DNA of 64,000 nucleotides from Irpex lacteus (taxonomy: Eukaryota > Basidiomycota > Agaricomycetes > Polyporales > Irpicaceae). The notes below the pieces were generated by a model. It saw nothing but the letters and a program-made list of their open reading frames with translations, made no database searches and had not been told where the DNA came from. Below, piece by piece: positions 11,553 through 23,185 of this stretch; the first letter of the stretch is position 1; each line of letters begins with the position of its first letter. Both the position numbers and the translations under genes were made by a program. Location of the stretch: the NCBI GenBank assembly GCA_001986395.2, contig MQVO02000039.1, forward strand, positions 124,001 to 188,000, in the 5' to 3' direction.

Positions 11553-12253
11553 TCAGTTCGGTAAGCTTCCGGCCTCATTGTACGTAGTGCAGAGGCTCTC
11601 ACCGGGCTCGGGCAGGTCGTATTCTTCCGATTCATACCACTCCTTATAATCGGCCTCCCGATGACTGTCCTCTTGCCAGATGAGTTTCACATGTGTTTCA
11701 CGGAGATCCCAATCCTGCAAAGTAGCTGGCCATGCCTTCTGGAATATGGTAACGCAATGCTTGTATATATCCTCCGCCTCGTACTTCTTGCTTAGGCGCA
11801 TCAAGCCTCCAAGTCCCGCCATTGTGTCTCGCATATACCATTTGTATGGAAGCTTGCTATCGCGGCCAGAGTCAGATCGTGGTGGCATCAGAAAGCGGCT
11901 TTGAACCATCGACTAGCGGCATACCTCGGGTTATAGAGTATACCCAGTAGTTGTCGTACGTCCTGAGGTTCGTCGAACAGACGAACGATAGGGATGCCTT
12001 CGCAGTGCTCGGATGCCAATGTGGTTGAAGCCCCGCTCAGTTGATCTGCCTCGAACATTTCCTTCAGCACTGGAAGTCTGCTAGACAGTACACTGCGGTG
12101 ACACTTGAAGAGATATCTTTCGCTTTGCGCTTCGTCAACCACAGCGATGATAATATTCCCGTCCGACATCCATATCTCTTCATCTTTGATGTCCTTCAGA
12201 GTGGAGTCTCCGTCTTCATCAGTTCGAGGTCGTTTCGCGGAATTTTGAGACAT
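11553..12253 (-). CDS. BTB/POZ-domain protein
   Basis: Fungal BTB/POZ protein, probably a protein-protein interaction adaptor. Complement join(11553-11856, 11925-12253) gives an intact 210-residue frame with one 68-nt GT-AG intron. ATG at 12253. After a short basic nuclear-signal-like segment (AKRPRTDEDGD), the BTB core is clear: DEEIWMSDGNIIIAVVDEAQ, then YLFKCHRSVLSSRLPVLKEM and FEADQ. The C-terminal half shows the usual fungal BTB follow-on: LLGILYNPSKLPYKW, GGLMRLSKKYEAEDIYKHCV and WPATLQDWDLRETH. It lies wholly within the segment that splits the Plavaka transposase, on the opposite strand. No stop or frameshift was seen, so it may be functional. Confidence 0.8.
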
Positions 12254-12330
12254 ATCTATGGTCCTAGTCGTCGAGAACTAAGAACTTCCTCGCGCTCAAG
12301 CGTAGTGCTTCGTCTCAGATTAATGTTGTA

Positions 12331-13948
12331 CAGGGCCCGGCTTGGGCTCGAAGCCCTGGCTTGGGCCCGGCTTACAGCGGCTCAGGCTTGTGTCAAGCTC
12401 AAGCCGAGCCCAAAGCCGTCCAAAGCCCAAGCCCTTGTGCGGGCTTGGGCTTGAGCCGCGGCTTATATAAACTTTAAAGCATAGTCTATTAAAGCAGTAG
12501 ATGTCAATGTTACTCTTCGTTCGTTATACTCTCCGTGTCAACACTGTCAAGTACCATAATAATCCAAAGCGAAGCAGAAGCTTACTTCCGACTAACCCTT
12601 CCCGGCTTCATTGTCGTTCCATTGTCGTCGCCGTTGATGGCGGCATCCTCGTTGATCTCGACTTTGTTTTGGCAAGTTCAGGGTGTATCTTACTTGCGAG
12701 TTGAAAATTGGATGTGGCCTTGGGATAGATAGCTTGGCAAATTAGAAATCGAATTATTTTGGTGATACTAGTATACGGTTTACCAAAGGTCGAGGTGATT
12801 GAGATTAATCTCGCGCTAGTGAGTGCAATACGAGATTCCAGCGTGATTTATACACTGGCAGCTGCGGCATTGCAAAGACTTGGAGTTAGGGAACTACAGT
12901 TTTATTAAGCAATAGGAACGGATTACTATGAGGTGGTCACGGTGCTGCTCTGTCATGCCTTGTTAACGTTATCACAGCAGCCGACCGACGACACAGCAAG
13001 AGTCAACACTGTCACGGTCGGTGATGAACACTTTGCTGATATGCCTTAAAGCCTTTTTGCTCTCAGGCTCCCGGAATAACCACTGCCCCTGCAGTCGTCA
13101 CCTCAGCGAACGACTTTGCACGCATGCCTTTCAACTATTTAGACAGGTATGCGCCGAGGACTTACCTTACGAAGGCTTGCAGTCATCGTCCTCCCTTGGT
13201 CAGCCAAGAGCTGAGAGCACATCATGAATGCAGTTAGCATACTAATCGAAGCATTACTTGGACGGTACAGTAACATGCGGCTCTTCGTCTTCCACCTCTG
13301 ATTACCTATGCCAGTGCACGTATAATGAATCCAGTGACATTGAGACTCAAAGAGATACAGTACGCACTATGAATATTCGAGCCTAAAGCCCGCAATTAGC
13401 TACGCGGCCTTCTTCTCAATAGCCTCAATAAGCCAAGGATATCCGGCCTTCAGCACTTCACTGTATCATCCGAGTGGGGTCACCAGCATCCATGACTCCG
13501 GAAGATTTGCAGTAGGAGACCGCCTGGGCTCCATGCCCCATATACATTATCCTCAGGGAGATTGATACACTTGTCCAGGAGTCTCAATACGAACGAGCCT
13601 GAAAACGGATCACTACATACAACAAGGATTATGTATGGCTGATAATACTTACCGGCGCGACGCCTCTGGCCATGCTGATGGCACTACCGTGACCAGGATA
13701 CTGAGTTGTCCTTGAGAGGAAGGTATTTTCTCGAGTAATAAGCCATGCCCGTGATGGCATACGTGTCTCATTAGTCACGAAGATAAGTATCGACAACACA
13801 CCCTTGAAGCCTTGGCCTGAAGGCCCGGCTTGGGCCTGCAAGATGTCAAGCCGAGCCTTGGGCCGTCACAAGCCCACCACTTGGGCCCGGCTTGGCCCGG
13901 CCTACTTGGGCCCGGCTCAGCGGGCTTGCGGGCTTGGAGCCGGGCCAT
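12331..13948. repeat. Segment bounded by GC-rich inverted-like arrays
   Basis: The ends (about 12331-12460 and 13800-13948) are built from variants of GCCCGGCTTGGGC. The left tip reads CAGGGCCCGGCTTGGG; the reverse complement of the right tip reads CATGGCCCGGCTCC, an imperfect inverted match. The 1.3-kb interior is of ordinary composition with no supportable gene. No target duplication was found, so a decayed non-autonomous DNA transposon is only one possible explanation. Confidence 0.45.
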
Positions 13949-15633
13949 GCACATCATTACTCGTGCAGATATACACGAGTTGCTCTCGCCTGACATCCTG
14001 CATCAGTTAGTGAAGGGAACGTTCAAAGACCACCTCGTCGCTTGGGTAGAGGATTATCTAGTTATGGAGCACGGAGCTGCCAGAGCGAAGCAAATTATGG
14101 ACGATATTGACCGAAGGTAAGCCAATGAATGTGATAGAAACTCTCGTGATCAAAATCTGATTGTGAAACTCAGAATCGCAGCTGCACCAGCCTTTCCTGG
14201 TCTGCGACGCTTTCCTGAAGGACGCAACTTCAAACAATGGACGGGCAATGATTCAAAAGCACTAATGAAGGTGAATTCTGTCATGTCTATATAGCTCGTC
14301 GCAATCGTAGTGAACGTTTTCTGTGTAGGTTTTCCTCCCCGCCATCGCCGGACATGTTCCTGACCGCATGGTGCAGGCTATACGTGCGTTCTTGGACTTT
14401 TGTTACCTTGTTCGCCGCAACTCCCATACCACGGATACGCTTCAACAACTTAATACCGCCCTGACTGAGTTCAACGCCTTGCGTGTTGTATTCGAAGAGC
14501 TTGGTGTGCGCCCCGATGGGTTTAACTTACCTCGTCAACACTCCCTCGTCCACTATATCCGCGGTATCCAGCTCTTTGGCTCTCCCAATGGCCTCTGCTC
14601 ATCTATCACCGAGTCCCGGCACATCACAGCTGTCAAGAAGCCATGGCGGCGCTCCAATCGTTCGAATGCGCTTCAACAAATGCTACAAACAAACACCCGA
14701 CTCAGTAAGCTGGCAGCGGCACGAGCAGAGTTCGCTCGACGGGGTATGCTTCGCACAGACGTGCTAACAGCAGCGCGCATTGCTGCAGGTATTGAGGACG
14801 AGGAGGACGGTGATCTCGGAGGTCCTGGTAGGCGGGTCAGGGCTAATATCGCCGATGATGAAGGCGATGTTGGCGAGCATGAAGGACAAGCGGTTACCTC
14901 CTTTTTTCGATTGCCAAAGCGTCATGGTAAGCACATCTCAATTATCCAATTCCCAAAAACAGAGCTGACTCTCGATATAGTCGAGAAGTGCAACGTGCGG
15001 ATAATGGCGTTAAAACTTCAGCAGCCAAGGCTACAGGAGCTGTGCCGACGGTTCCTTTACGGTCAGCTATACCCTGACGCGCTCATACCACCAGAGGATG
15101 CCAACCTCGACGATTGTCCTCGCTTCACCGGCGACGTAGCTCGTTTCGAGTCTGGGCGATCTATCTATTATGCACCGACGGAAGACTGTGGGTCCTCAGG
15201 TATGCATCGTCAAATCATTCGCAGTACTTCCTCTTGGCGGAAAAGCCACGCAAGATACGATACGGTTCTTGTTGATATCGGTGAAGAGGAAGATCCAATG
15301 CGCGGTATGGCGATCGGAAGAGTGCTCGCCTTCCTGCGGCTCTCGCATAACAATGTTCGATATGACACTGCGCTCATCGAGTGGTTCTTACCTGTGGGGA
15401 ATGAGCCAGATCCAGTCACCGGCATGTGGACCGTCAGGCCAGAGGTACGTCGCGGTCAGCGGAACGTTGGATTGGTACATGTCGAGAGTATTGTAAGGGG
15501 ATGTCATATAATTGGCGTGTATGGGCGGCAGATGGTGCCGAAGGAGTTCCATTTCTCCTTTACACATGACACGTTTCGTGTATTCTATGTAAACCACTTC
15601 ATAGATTACCATGCACACGGCCTATTTTTATGA

Positions 15634-16849
15634 TAATTTCATTGTTGCATGCCATGTAGCACACCCCACGACGGCTCTTTCACGGCGAGTTTGGTCTTCG
15701 AGCGCCAATAGTAACAGAGATAGGTGCACGGGTTGCACTTGTTCTCTTACCTCAACCACTACTATAGTATCTCCGTCGTGGTCGTTTCGATCGGCATACC
15801 ATCTCACTCTCTCGGACAGCTGCGTGGACACAAGTCAAAAGCCACATCCCATCCAGAACTTGATCAGCTGAAACAACCATCGGTCTCTTCCTGCCAGTGC
15901 CCGCAACACGACGTCAAATGTACATCGATAATGCCTATCGCTGAGACCGTAGGCAAATCCGGTTGGTGTACTAATCTACTTTCTTTGTTCGTAGTGCTTC
16001 CCCGCCTCTTATACGCGTAGGATTGTGGATGCGAGTTACTCTTGGTCTTGGTAATGCCCCGGTGAGTATTTGCTTACCTACACTCCCGCATCGTACACTG
16101 GCTGACTATGAGCACATAGATCTTCGGTAATGCCCTTCTACTGTATGCCTACGTATTCCGAAAACGTAGCCCTCCATCAACTTATCTTTCGGCTTGACAC
16201 AACCTCCCAAAAATACGACAGCGAGAACTTCTGCCCGCGCCCCTCATACTGCTCATACTCCTGAAACTCGAAATTATATTGAATGCAAGACTGTCAGGGA
16301 ATGCGCTCGTTTTGATCATTGAAGGGGCCAGTGGGTTGGAGAGTCGTGCGAGGATAGAAATAGCTCGGGTTGCCGAGTACCGGGTGAGTTTTTGCATGTT
16401 TGCCTCTAATCATGTTACAGGGCATATACCCGCCCGCACTGGACCGCGGCCACATCATATGCAGAACAGTTCATATATGTCATGCTGCATGCTAATACGC
16501 AGTAATCGCTCAAAAGCGAGCTCGACTCAGGGCGGCCATTTTGGCCCTCGGCGTCGCGTTGACACTGGTGCGTGGTCTGTTTTATGGGCTTTTTCGGTGC
16601 CTAGTATTTGTAACCCTCTATATCCTCGTGCTGGAGTATATGCAGTACTACTAGGTCTCGCCAGACGGACTTCAAGTTATTTCTGTTCACTGGTTGGTAA
16701 ATATAGTTATGTATAGGTATGTATGTACACAAGCAAACTGCTGTCCTTTGTCAATATCAATATATTGCTCACACTACGAGCTCGGCGGGTATTACAGCCC
16801 ATTCGAGTCTGTGATGCTATATGAAGTCTGACACCCTGAGTCGCTGGCA
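15634..16849. other. Region between the Plavaka gene and the LINE-like insertion
   Basis: Short open frames only, none with recognisable motifs. It may include the 3' end of the Plavaka element, but I could not identify a terminal repeat. The right edge is the 5' target-duplication flank of the LINE-like insertion. Confidence 0.3.
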
Positions 16850-16861
16850 ATCTCTGAGTGA

Positions 16862-18597
16862 CCAACCCTTCTTGCTCCGTTACCACCATGAGCAATAATA
16901 AGCGCCCAGCGTCGTCACCTCCCCCGGGACAGCCCACCCCTCGCCCACCACCTTTCGCAGGTGCAGAACCCACTCCAGCTTCTGTCTCAGAAGCTCGTGT
17001 TGATCCTGCAGTTGAGGAACTGTCGGTAGCACTCAAGGATGCCGCCGAAGCCTTCAACAAAATCACCTCGCTGCTAAGTGCGCAGCAAGAACTCCTCAAG
17101 TCCGCCTCCCGCTCCTCCACCTCTGGAGGAGTCTTCGACTCCTTTCGCAACTCCCTTAAGGCCCTAACGTTCGTATGGAACCGGTCTACGCCTGCGCGCC
17201 TCAAGGCGCCCAATCCTGCATGTGCAAGTCAACCAGATTCAGTGAGCACACCACTTCCTCCTCTGCCTGTTACATCAGGCCATAGTGCGGCTACAGTGTC
17301 TTCTGTAGCTCGCCTTCCCCCTCGCTCATATGCTTCTGCTGCCAGAGCTGCTGCCGAAAGCGACCCATTATCCGTAGCCAAGGTTGTTGCCACGGCCCTC
17401 CCCTCATCCTCCCCTGCCGAAGTCATTGATTTGGCTTCGAAGATCACTGCTCGCCCACATCATCGAAAACCGAAAACCCGGCGCCCACCCAAAGGGCTGT
17501 CTTGTTCGGTCACTCTCCGCCCGTCTTCGCCCATCTCTCCCGCCTACATCCCTGTTGACCATCAACTGGAGATTAAATGGCGGCGCTTCATTGTCTCTCA
17601 GCCTGCGCCATCGGACATCGTCATCCCACCACTTCGTTCCGCGCGCTGGATCCCCGGGATCGGCTTCCGCTTCACATTCACTTCCAAGCCTCCCCCCGCT
17701 GCTGATGACATGTGCATCAGATTCCTCACGCATCCCCAGTTCAACTCCATTCTGCACTCTCAGGCCGTCACTTTCACTGCTGAGAGGTTCCGCTTCCACA
17801 ACACAGTCTTCTACAAGCGTGTGGCACTCCATGGACGTTGTGGTCTTTGGACTGCCGACCACGCTCTCGGTCAAATTTCGCTCCAGCTCAAGGAATCCAG
17901 CGTATGGAAGAACATCACCATCATTGGATCACCCCGCCTTTACATTCCACCTCACACACCGGAGTTTGGCATCCTCTACGTAGATTTCTACGACGACGCC
18001 AAACAATCTAATCTCAAGGCACTCCTCAGAGACCCCGCCTACCTTGGTGCAACCGGAAGCCTCATCCGCGCACGAGAAGCTACCAACGTCCGTCCAGCTG
18101 TCCAGCGATGTTCCATTTGTCAGCGCTGGGGTCACTCTGCGGCTATTTGCCGATCCCTCACTCCACGTTGTGCGGCCTGTGCAGGTCAGCACGACGAACG
18201 CCACCATAACACTGTCGCACCGTCGGCTCCTGAAGGTTGCTTCAACTGTAAGGGGCCTCACCGCTCTGATTCCAGGAACTGTCCCTTTTTTGCTCACAGG
18301 CGCGATCCCGAATGGATCAAGAGCCACCAACCCAGTCTACGTAACCCTCCCCCGGATCCAAATCCGAAAAAGAAGGGGAAGAAGAAGACGTCATAACGCA
18401 CAGGTAGGCGACTGCCTAACACTAGTTTCCCGAACAATTATTGTTTGTATATAGTTAGTTGTTTGGCTCACACACTGTGAGACATCGTGCCTCTAGGCTG
18501 CCGTAGATAGCTTTTCCTCTGCTATCCCTGTTTTTTCAGCGCCTCTGGCTTTGCCGGCGCTATATAAATGTATGTGATTCAAAAAAAAAAAAAAAAG
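16862..18597 (+). mobile_element. LINE-like retrotransposon carrying only ORF1
   Basis: The insertion is bounded by a 12-bp direct repeat, ATCTCTGAGTGA, at 16850-16861 and 18598-18609, and ends in a run of 16 A at 18581-18596. These are hallmarks of target-primed reverse transcription. It contains one gag-like ORF with zinc knuckles and, after its stop at 18396, only about 185 bp of 3' untranslated sequence before the poly-A. There is no endonuclease or reverse transcriptase ORF. It would have to be mobilised in trans by a full-length relative, or it is an internally deleted copy. Confidence 0.85.
16888..18396 (+). CDS. LINE ORF1 / gag-like zinc-knuckle protein
   Basis: Intact 502-residue frame. 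ATG 16888 in a good context (accaccATGAGC) is preferred over an upstream GTG. The N-terminal third is Pro/Ser/Ala-rich and probably disordered. The middle (HQLEIKWRRFIVSQPAPSDI; FRFTFTSKPPPAADDMCIRF) resembles an RNA-binding gag-type fold but is not diagnostic. The C-terminus holds a CCHC knuckle CSICQRWGHSAAIC, a Cys/His-rich RCAACAGQHDERHH, and CFNCKGPHRSDSRNC, and ends in a Lys-rich tail (KKKGKKKTS). It would bind the element RNA as a ribonucleoprotein. Its intactness within a non-autonomous element suggests recent insertion. Confidence 0.75.
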   Translation: MSNNKRPASSPPPGQPTPRPPPFAGAEPTPASVSEARVDPAVEELSVALKDAAEAFNKITSLLSAQQELLKSASRSSTSGGVFDSFRNSLKALTFVWNRSTPARLKAPNPACASQPDSVSTPLPPLPVTSGHSAATVSSVARLPPRSYASAARAAAESDPLSVAKVVATALPSSSPAEVIDLASKITARPHHRKPKTRRPPKGLSCSVTLRPSSPISPAYIPVDHQLEIKWRRFIVSQPAPSDIVIPPLRSARWIPGIGFRFTFTSKPPPAADDMCIRFLTHPQFNSILHSQAVTFTAERFRFHNTVFYKRVALHGRCGLWTADHALGQISLQLKESSVWKNITIIGSPRLYIPPHTPEFGILYVDFYDDAKQSNLKALLRDPAYLGATGSLIRAREATNVRPAVQRCSICQRWGHSAAICRSLTPRCAACAGQHDERHHNTVAPSAPEGCFNCKGPHRSDSRNCPFFAHRRDPEWIKSHQPSLRNPPPDPNPKKKGKKKTS

Positions 18598-18609
18598 ATC
18601 TCTGAGTGA

Positions 18610-19964
18610 TCTGAGTGGAAATCTCAGGGCGCTCAGGCCAACAGTGCGGGCGTTTTTGCTGATGGACACCGCTGGCATTGGTCGTTAGTGACTACTACTT
18701 CCACTATTAAATTTACTGGAGCACGACTCACAGGAAACATTCTTCCAGCAGCAATAACAGTAACCAGCCTCAGCAGAGAGCGCTCATAGAGCTCATGACC
18801 CGCGAACTCATTGATCTCGCCGCCCGAGACAACGGTAGTAACGACAGCGAGGCCATTTCGCTCGGCGCCATCAAGACAGTTGGCAAATCTACTCTCAAGG
18901 CCGGCGGTGTGCTGGGTGATCTGCCCGGAGGTGCAAGGTAAGCATCGACAAATTGATCGAGGGTGTATGACGATACTGACGTGGAGACCTAGACGTTGCT
19001 TGACATAGCGAGAAACAGCGTCGCGAGCTGGCCCGGGTCGAACTACTCACCCGTTAGATCTTTGGTTCTCCACCTTCCTTGCTGCACAACCTCAATCATT
19101 TCCCTATCGACTCTCCGATATTCAAACCGCCGGGAGGCTTTCCTACGCGGTCATCTATCTTCAACGGGTGGGATACAGCCCAACAATCCAAACGAGGCTT
19201 GAACTTGAAGCACGTTCTGAACACGCTCGACTTGAAAGAAAAAAATCACTAATCGATTACATATCGTGTCATCTTCACACGTAGTTGGACTAGTCACCAG
19301 TAGCTAGTGTCCAATATGACTTAAATTGGTCGTAGTGGGCGGATCAGTGGTGAAACTGAACTTGGGTCGCGTTGTGTTGTGGTATGTAAGTATAGGTACT
19401 GTAGTATAGTCGGTGGTGAATTAAACGCTATGTTTGACGAAGCATCAGTAATCAGACAATATGTTTCCACACATGACAGCGAGAGCGAGCATACGCATAC
19501 TCACAAACGGAAACAGCCCTCAGTTATACTGATAACTTCGCCTAGAGGAGCACCAGAAGGTGGCAACGCGTTAGTAGACTGAAGTAGCTGCCGCAGCCAA
19601 TTTTCAAAAACGCTGGCAGAAAAAATACTGCTCACGTGTAAGCACGTATACTTACGTTCACGTTCGGATTTCGCGCCTTACTTACAACTCGTATGTACTA
19701 ACAGGTCGTGGCCCTCGTTGACGTCACGATCGACTCGAGGACTCGGACGCTTAGTGCAACGCGGCGCCAGCGGCCGGAATAGCAACTGCCCTTTCGGGAA
19801 CAATGCTCGAATTTGAGTGGCACTCTTACTCTTTTGTATTCTTCTCGGTTATTGCCTTTGCATGGGCCCCCACAGACCCACACAGAGGGTGTTTGCACTG
19901 ATACAGCGACTCGTTCATAACGAGCTGGGAAGACGATGGACTTGGAACAGATCTGGGAGCCGGT
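18610..19964 (+). pseudogene. Degenerate paralogue of the 34.8-35.5 kb gene, then non-coding sequence
   Basis: At about 18740-19060 the sequence encodes a fragment reading QQRALIELMTRELIDLAARD, followed after an intron-like gap by EKQRRELARVELLTR and a stop. The same order, NNNQPQQRELIDLMAREFAD then QQRRELPELSAILL, occurs at 35.15-35.4 kb. This copy lacks recognisable flanking exons and is probably a partial duplication. I see no gene in 19070-19964, which should include the promoter of the FunK1 gene. Confidence 0.5.
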
Positions 19965-22900
19965 ATGGATTCCTACGTCTCTTCCTCGACACCTCCTCCC
20001 GCTGACAACACTGACGACGACGGTCTCCCATTCTATTCCTATGTCCCTCCATCGACACCTCCTCCCGCTGATAACGCTGACGGCCTCCCATTCGACACAA
20101 TCTCACCTATTGGCTTCGCTATTGCACCTCAACATGATGGGCGCGGTAAGCTCGAAGGCTCTCGGACAGCGATCTTACGCGACCTCGGCAGGCTCGTGAA
20201 CCAACTCAGCTATGAATTCTTCCGGGTTCATATCTTTCCTCGCATTCCGAACAGCATCTGTTTGAAAACGATACTTGATGAACTTGTGGAACGAGAAGTC
20301 ATCGTCGACGGTCGCTGGAAAGCTTTCCCTCATGACCCTTTCGAGTACTCATGCACAAACTCGAAGAAGCGACGTGGCTCCATTGATGCTGAGAAGCGGA
20401 AAGAGAAGGAAGTGTTCGCCCAGCTTGCTATTATCATTGATGCTATACAGGAGTGCGTCGACGAGGAGGGGCTGACGCTGACAACTACGGAGTACGAGAG
20501 CAAACCAGACAGTGTGCCCGTGTGCTGCTTTGACGAGAAGGAAGGGCGACCAGACGCGTACTTCGTGTTTAGCCAGAGGTTTCTGAGAGATAGGAGGGAT
20601 GGACGCAGGCTGTGGCGGGATATAGCCGCCACAGCGGAGTTTAAGCTTCTCGATACACAAGAGACCCTTAAAGATGTACGTCGTCAGTGCGCGATTTTGT
20701 GTGGAAGCTGACCCCTCGCGATGGTACTATAGGACGTGAAGAAGTTGTGCTGGAGCATGTACCAGATCATGCTGGAGGATCCTCGCCGTCGATTCGTATT
20801 CGGATTCACGATCGAGAATACGATGATGCGCATCTGGATGGGCAACAGGACAGAAGTCGTCGTGTCGGAGCCTTTCAACTTCATCACGGTATGACATTTA
20901 ATTTAGAGGAGGCTCATGCTATATCTCGCTAATCACGACGGAACAGGATCACGAGAAACTAGTTTGTTTCTTCCTCTCAATGCTGTACGGCAGTGAGACT
21001 GATCTCGGTCTCGACCCGACCATGACGATCTTCTCTGCCTGCGGAGACGAGATACCTCGGTACGACATCACAGTCCGACATGTCGACAAGTCCGGGGACG
21101 CCCCCGTTGTACGGAAACTTGTGTACCGGACGACCCAGTTGATCAGCGACGATGGGGCGAGAGCCTTTCTTGGGAACGGTACCCGGGTATGGGAGGTCGT
21201 GCCTGTGGTCAACGGTGTCGAACAGGACGACACGTGGCATGTTCTCAAGGATCACTGGGTAGACGACGAAAGGCAGCACGAGGGCGAAATCCTCGAGCAA
21301 ATCCTGAACGAGCCTAGCCTGAGTGATAAGCAGAGGAAGGTGTTGCGCAAGCTGTTTTTGAGTGAACTCGCTCGAGGTGATGTTTACATCGAGGACGAGC
21401 ACGATGGCGGCGAGAAGCGGGATGGGACACGTACCCTGGCTACTCGAGGAGCCAAAATCCCTACAGACGCAGGGATGTTCTCCCTTCTCGTGAGCTATGG
21501 ACACGAGTCCTCGCATGCGGTCAAGCCCAGTAAGGTGTCTCGACTGCGCCGTGAAGGTACTGTGACAGCCAATATGTACTGAACTTTGCTAACCATTTGC
21601 ATTTTCGTTGACAATGTGTGTCATGCGGAACCACGGTAGACATGCCTCGGCGGAAGGAAACCACTTACGGTGACAAACATCGTCATAGAAGTGTTTTCGC
21701 AGAAAGATGTGAATCATTATCGCGAGAGCAGTCTTTGCGCCGCGTGTTCAGTGCACTATTACATATCACAATGAGTGAGCAAACACGCTGAATACCCTGT
21801 GTCTCAACTCTTATCCGCTGATGGTAAATCTACTAGGCATCCCGTTCCTGCACAGGTGTGGGCCGGGTTGGGTTGATCGTGACATCAGTCCCGGCAATAT
21901 ACTGCTACTTCCAGGAACAAACGTTGCAAAGCTTGTAGACTTGGAATATGCCAAAAGGCTGGATGACAGGTCTACACATACCAGTACACGAGCGGTATGG
22001 TAAACAATCGTGGGATTTCCTTGGTTTGAACTGATTCGTGGACAGGGAACCTTGAATTTCATGGCTGTCGAGGTAGATGAGTGTACCTACCTCTTTCAGG
22101 ATGGTACAGAAGAACACCGTGACGAGGATGCCAGCGACGACTCGCTCGAATGGGCCGCGGAAATCTTGGGTGATAAGACCCCTTCGGCATCGTCATCAGA
22201 GGCGGATCCTTCCGACTTGCATGAGTTACCTCAATCAACTACACGGCCATTCTTCTACAATCCGCTCCACGATCTAGAGTCCATATGGTGGATCGCTGTG
22301 TATTTTGTTATCAACAAGGAAACCGAACTCCCAACGGCTGACAGTGTGGACTATGCGGATCTCACCGAAGACCAGCGCAAATACGCACGCAGTCTATTCT
22401 ATGGCTCAGCTGCCAGAGGTTATGCAATACGAAGCAGTGCGGATGCCATTATTGATCATCATCTGCGTGATCTCCCCATCCACCTCTCCACTATTGCAAA
22501 AGAGCTTATCAAACTACGGAAAATTCTCTGCCGTCGCTACCGCGAGATTGAGAAACCCGACTTTGTCATCGACAAGAATGCTTGCAATCACGTATACGGA
22601 CACTTCATCAAGGCCTTCAGAAAGATATCAAAGTCGTTATCGCGGCAGGACATTCTGGTCGCGCCACTGAAACCCGATCCAGACGACGACTCACGCAAGG
22701 GCTTGCGTACTATCTCTCTAGAGATCACAACCTCTAGACCTCCGAAGCGACGTAAACTCGACGATGCACCCACCACACCCACTCCAAGTCTGATGAAGGC
22801 CGCGAAACCCAAGAAGGCTGGGGCGGCTACCGCTATAGCAGCTCGATCTTCCTCAAGGGTGTCGCGGTCGACAACGAAGGCTGGGGCCGCTACCGGTGCA

Positions 22901-23185
22901 GCAGCTCGATCTTCCTCACGGGTGACGCGGTCGATAACGAAGGCTGCCGCTGGCGAGGAGGCTGGTACAGCTACCCTTGCTGCCCGGTCTTCCTCGAGAG
23001 TCGCGCGACCAACGAAGCGAGTTGCGCGGTCAACAACGAGGGCTTCCGATCCCGAGGACGATGATGAGGGGATTGACGTAGGCTCGTCTTCCAGGAGAGG
23101 CAGGCAGTCGAGACAGAGAGCAGCGGTGAAGGTTGATAAAGGGAAAGCGGTTGCCAGAGCGTCGACGTCCAGACGGAGGCGTTAA
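19965..23185 (+). CDS. FunK1-family protein kinase
   Basis: Member of the FunK1 kinase family expanded in mushroom-forming fungi. join(19965-20675, 20733-20888, 20947-21556, 21640-21774, 21837-21994, 22046-23185) gives an open frame of 969 residues. An N-terminal Pro-rich repeat (STPPPADN, twice) precedes the FunK1 domain: RRFVFGFTIENTMMRIWMGN, then VVSEPFNFIT, RGTKIPTD-like loop residues, and the catalytic loop WVDRDISPGNILLLPG. GTLNFMAVEV corresponds to the family's usual G-T-x-x-F-M-A-x-E block, and HDLESIWWIAVYFVIN to the D-[LI]-E-S-[ILF]-x-[WY] motif. In the catalytic loop the usual H-R-D reads D-R-D: the His is replaced but the catalytic Asp stays. The tail is basic with three AARSSSRV repeats and may bind nucleic acid. 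Another start at 19936 is possible. Substrates are not predictable. Confidence 0.85.

Larger units (their letters stand above)
9997..15633 (+). mobile_element. Plavaka-type DNA transposon, transposase gene interrupted
   Basis: Transposase of the Plavaka group (CACTA-related, fungal). It starts at ATG 9997 with a C2H2 finger (CSDCPLTFKTQRSLKIHWNR, then LH). Exons then read RPCDDEGHFLPPDSPPPPRP, HKDLFETIDIIDVTDLSWQA, LMSGTWAWKQA, SIIAEDPTMHGAMLCPVIGG, ADKTTVSVATG, RRAHRESVEPTAFLAIPK, CPDGHYRRVIFELGPFIADY and PEQVMLAGIVQGWCPK up to GLAPGVV at about 11453. The family's next conserved block, TRADIHELLSPDILHQLVKG, appears only at about 13960, so roughly 2.4 kb of foreign DNA lies between. After introns near 14118-14173 and 14271-14328 the frame runs to 15633 (GVRPDGFNLPRQHSLVHYIR; GSPNGLCSSITESRHITAVK). 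Apart from the interruption the frame is well preserved. I did not find the element's terminal repeats. Confidence 0.85.

Noticed and set aside
17229..18330. Minus-strand frames opposite the LINE ORF1
   Set aside because: Shadows of the high-GC ORF1; the plus frame has zinc knuckles, a good start context and insertion hallmarks.
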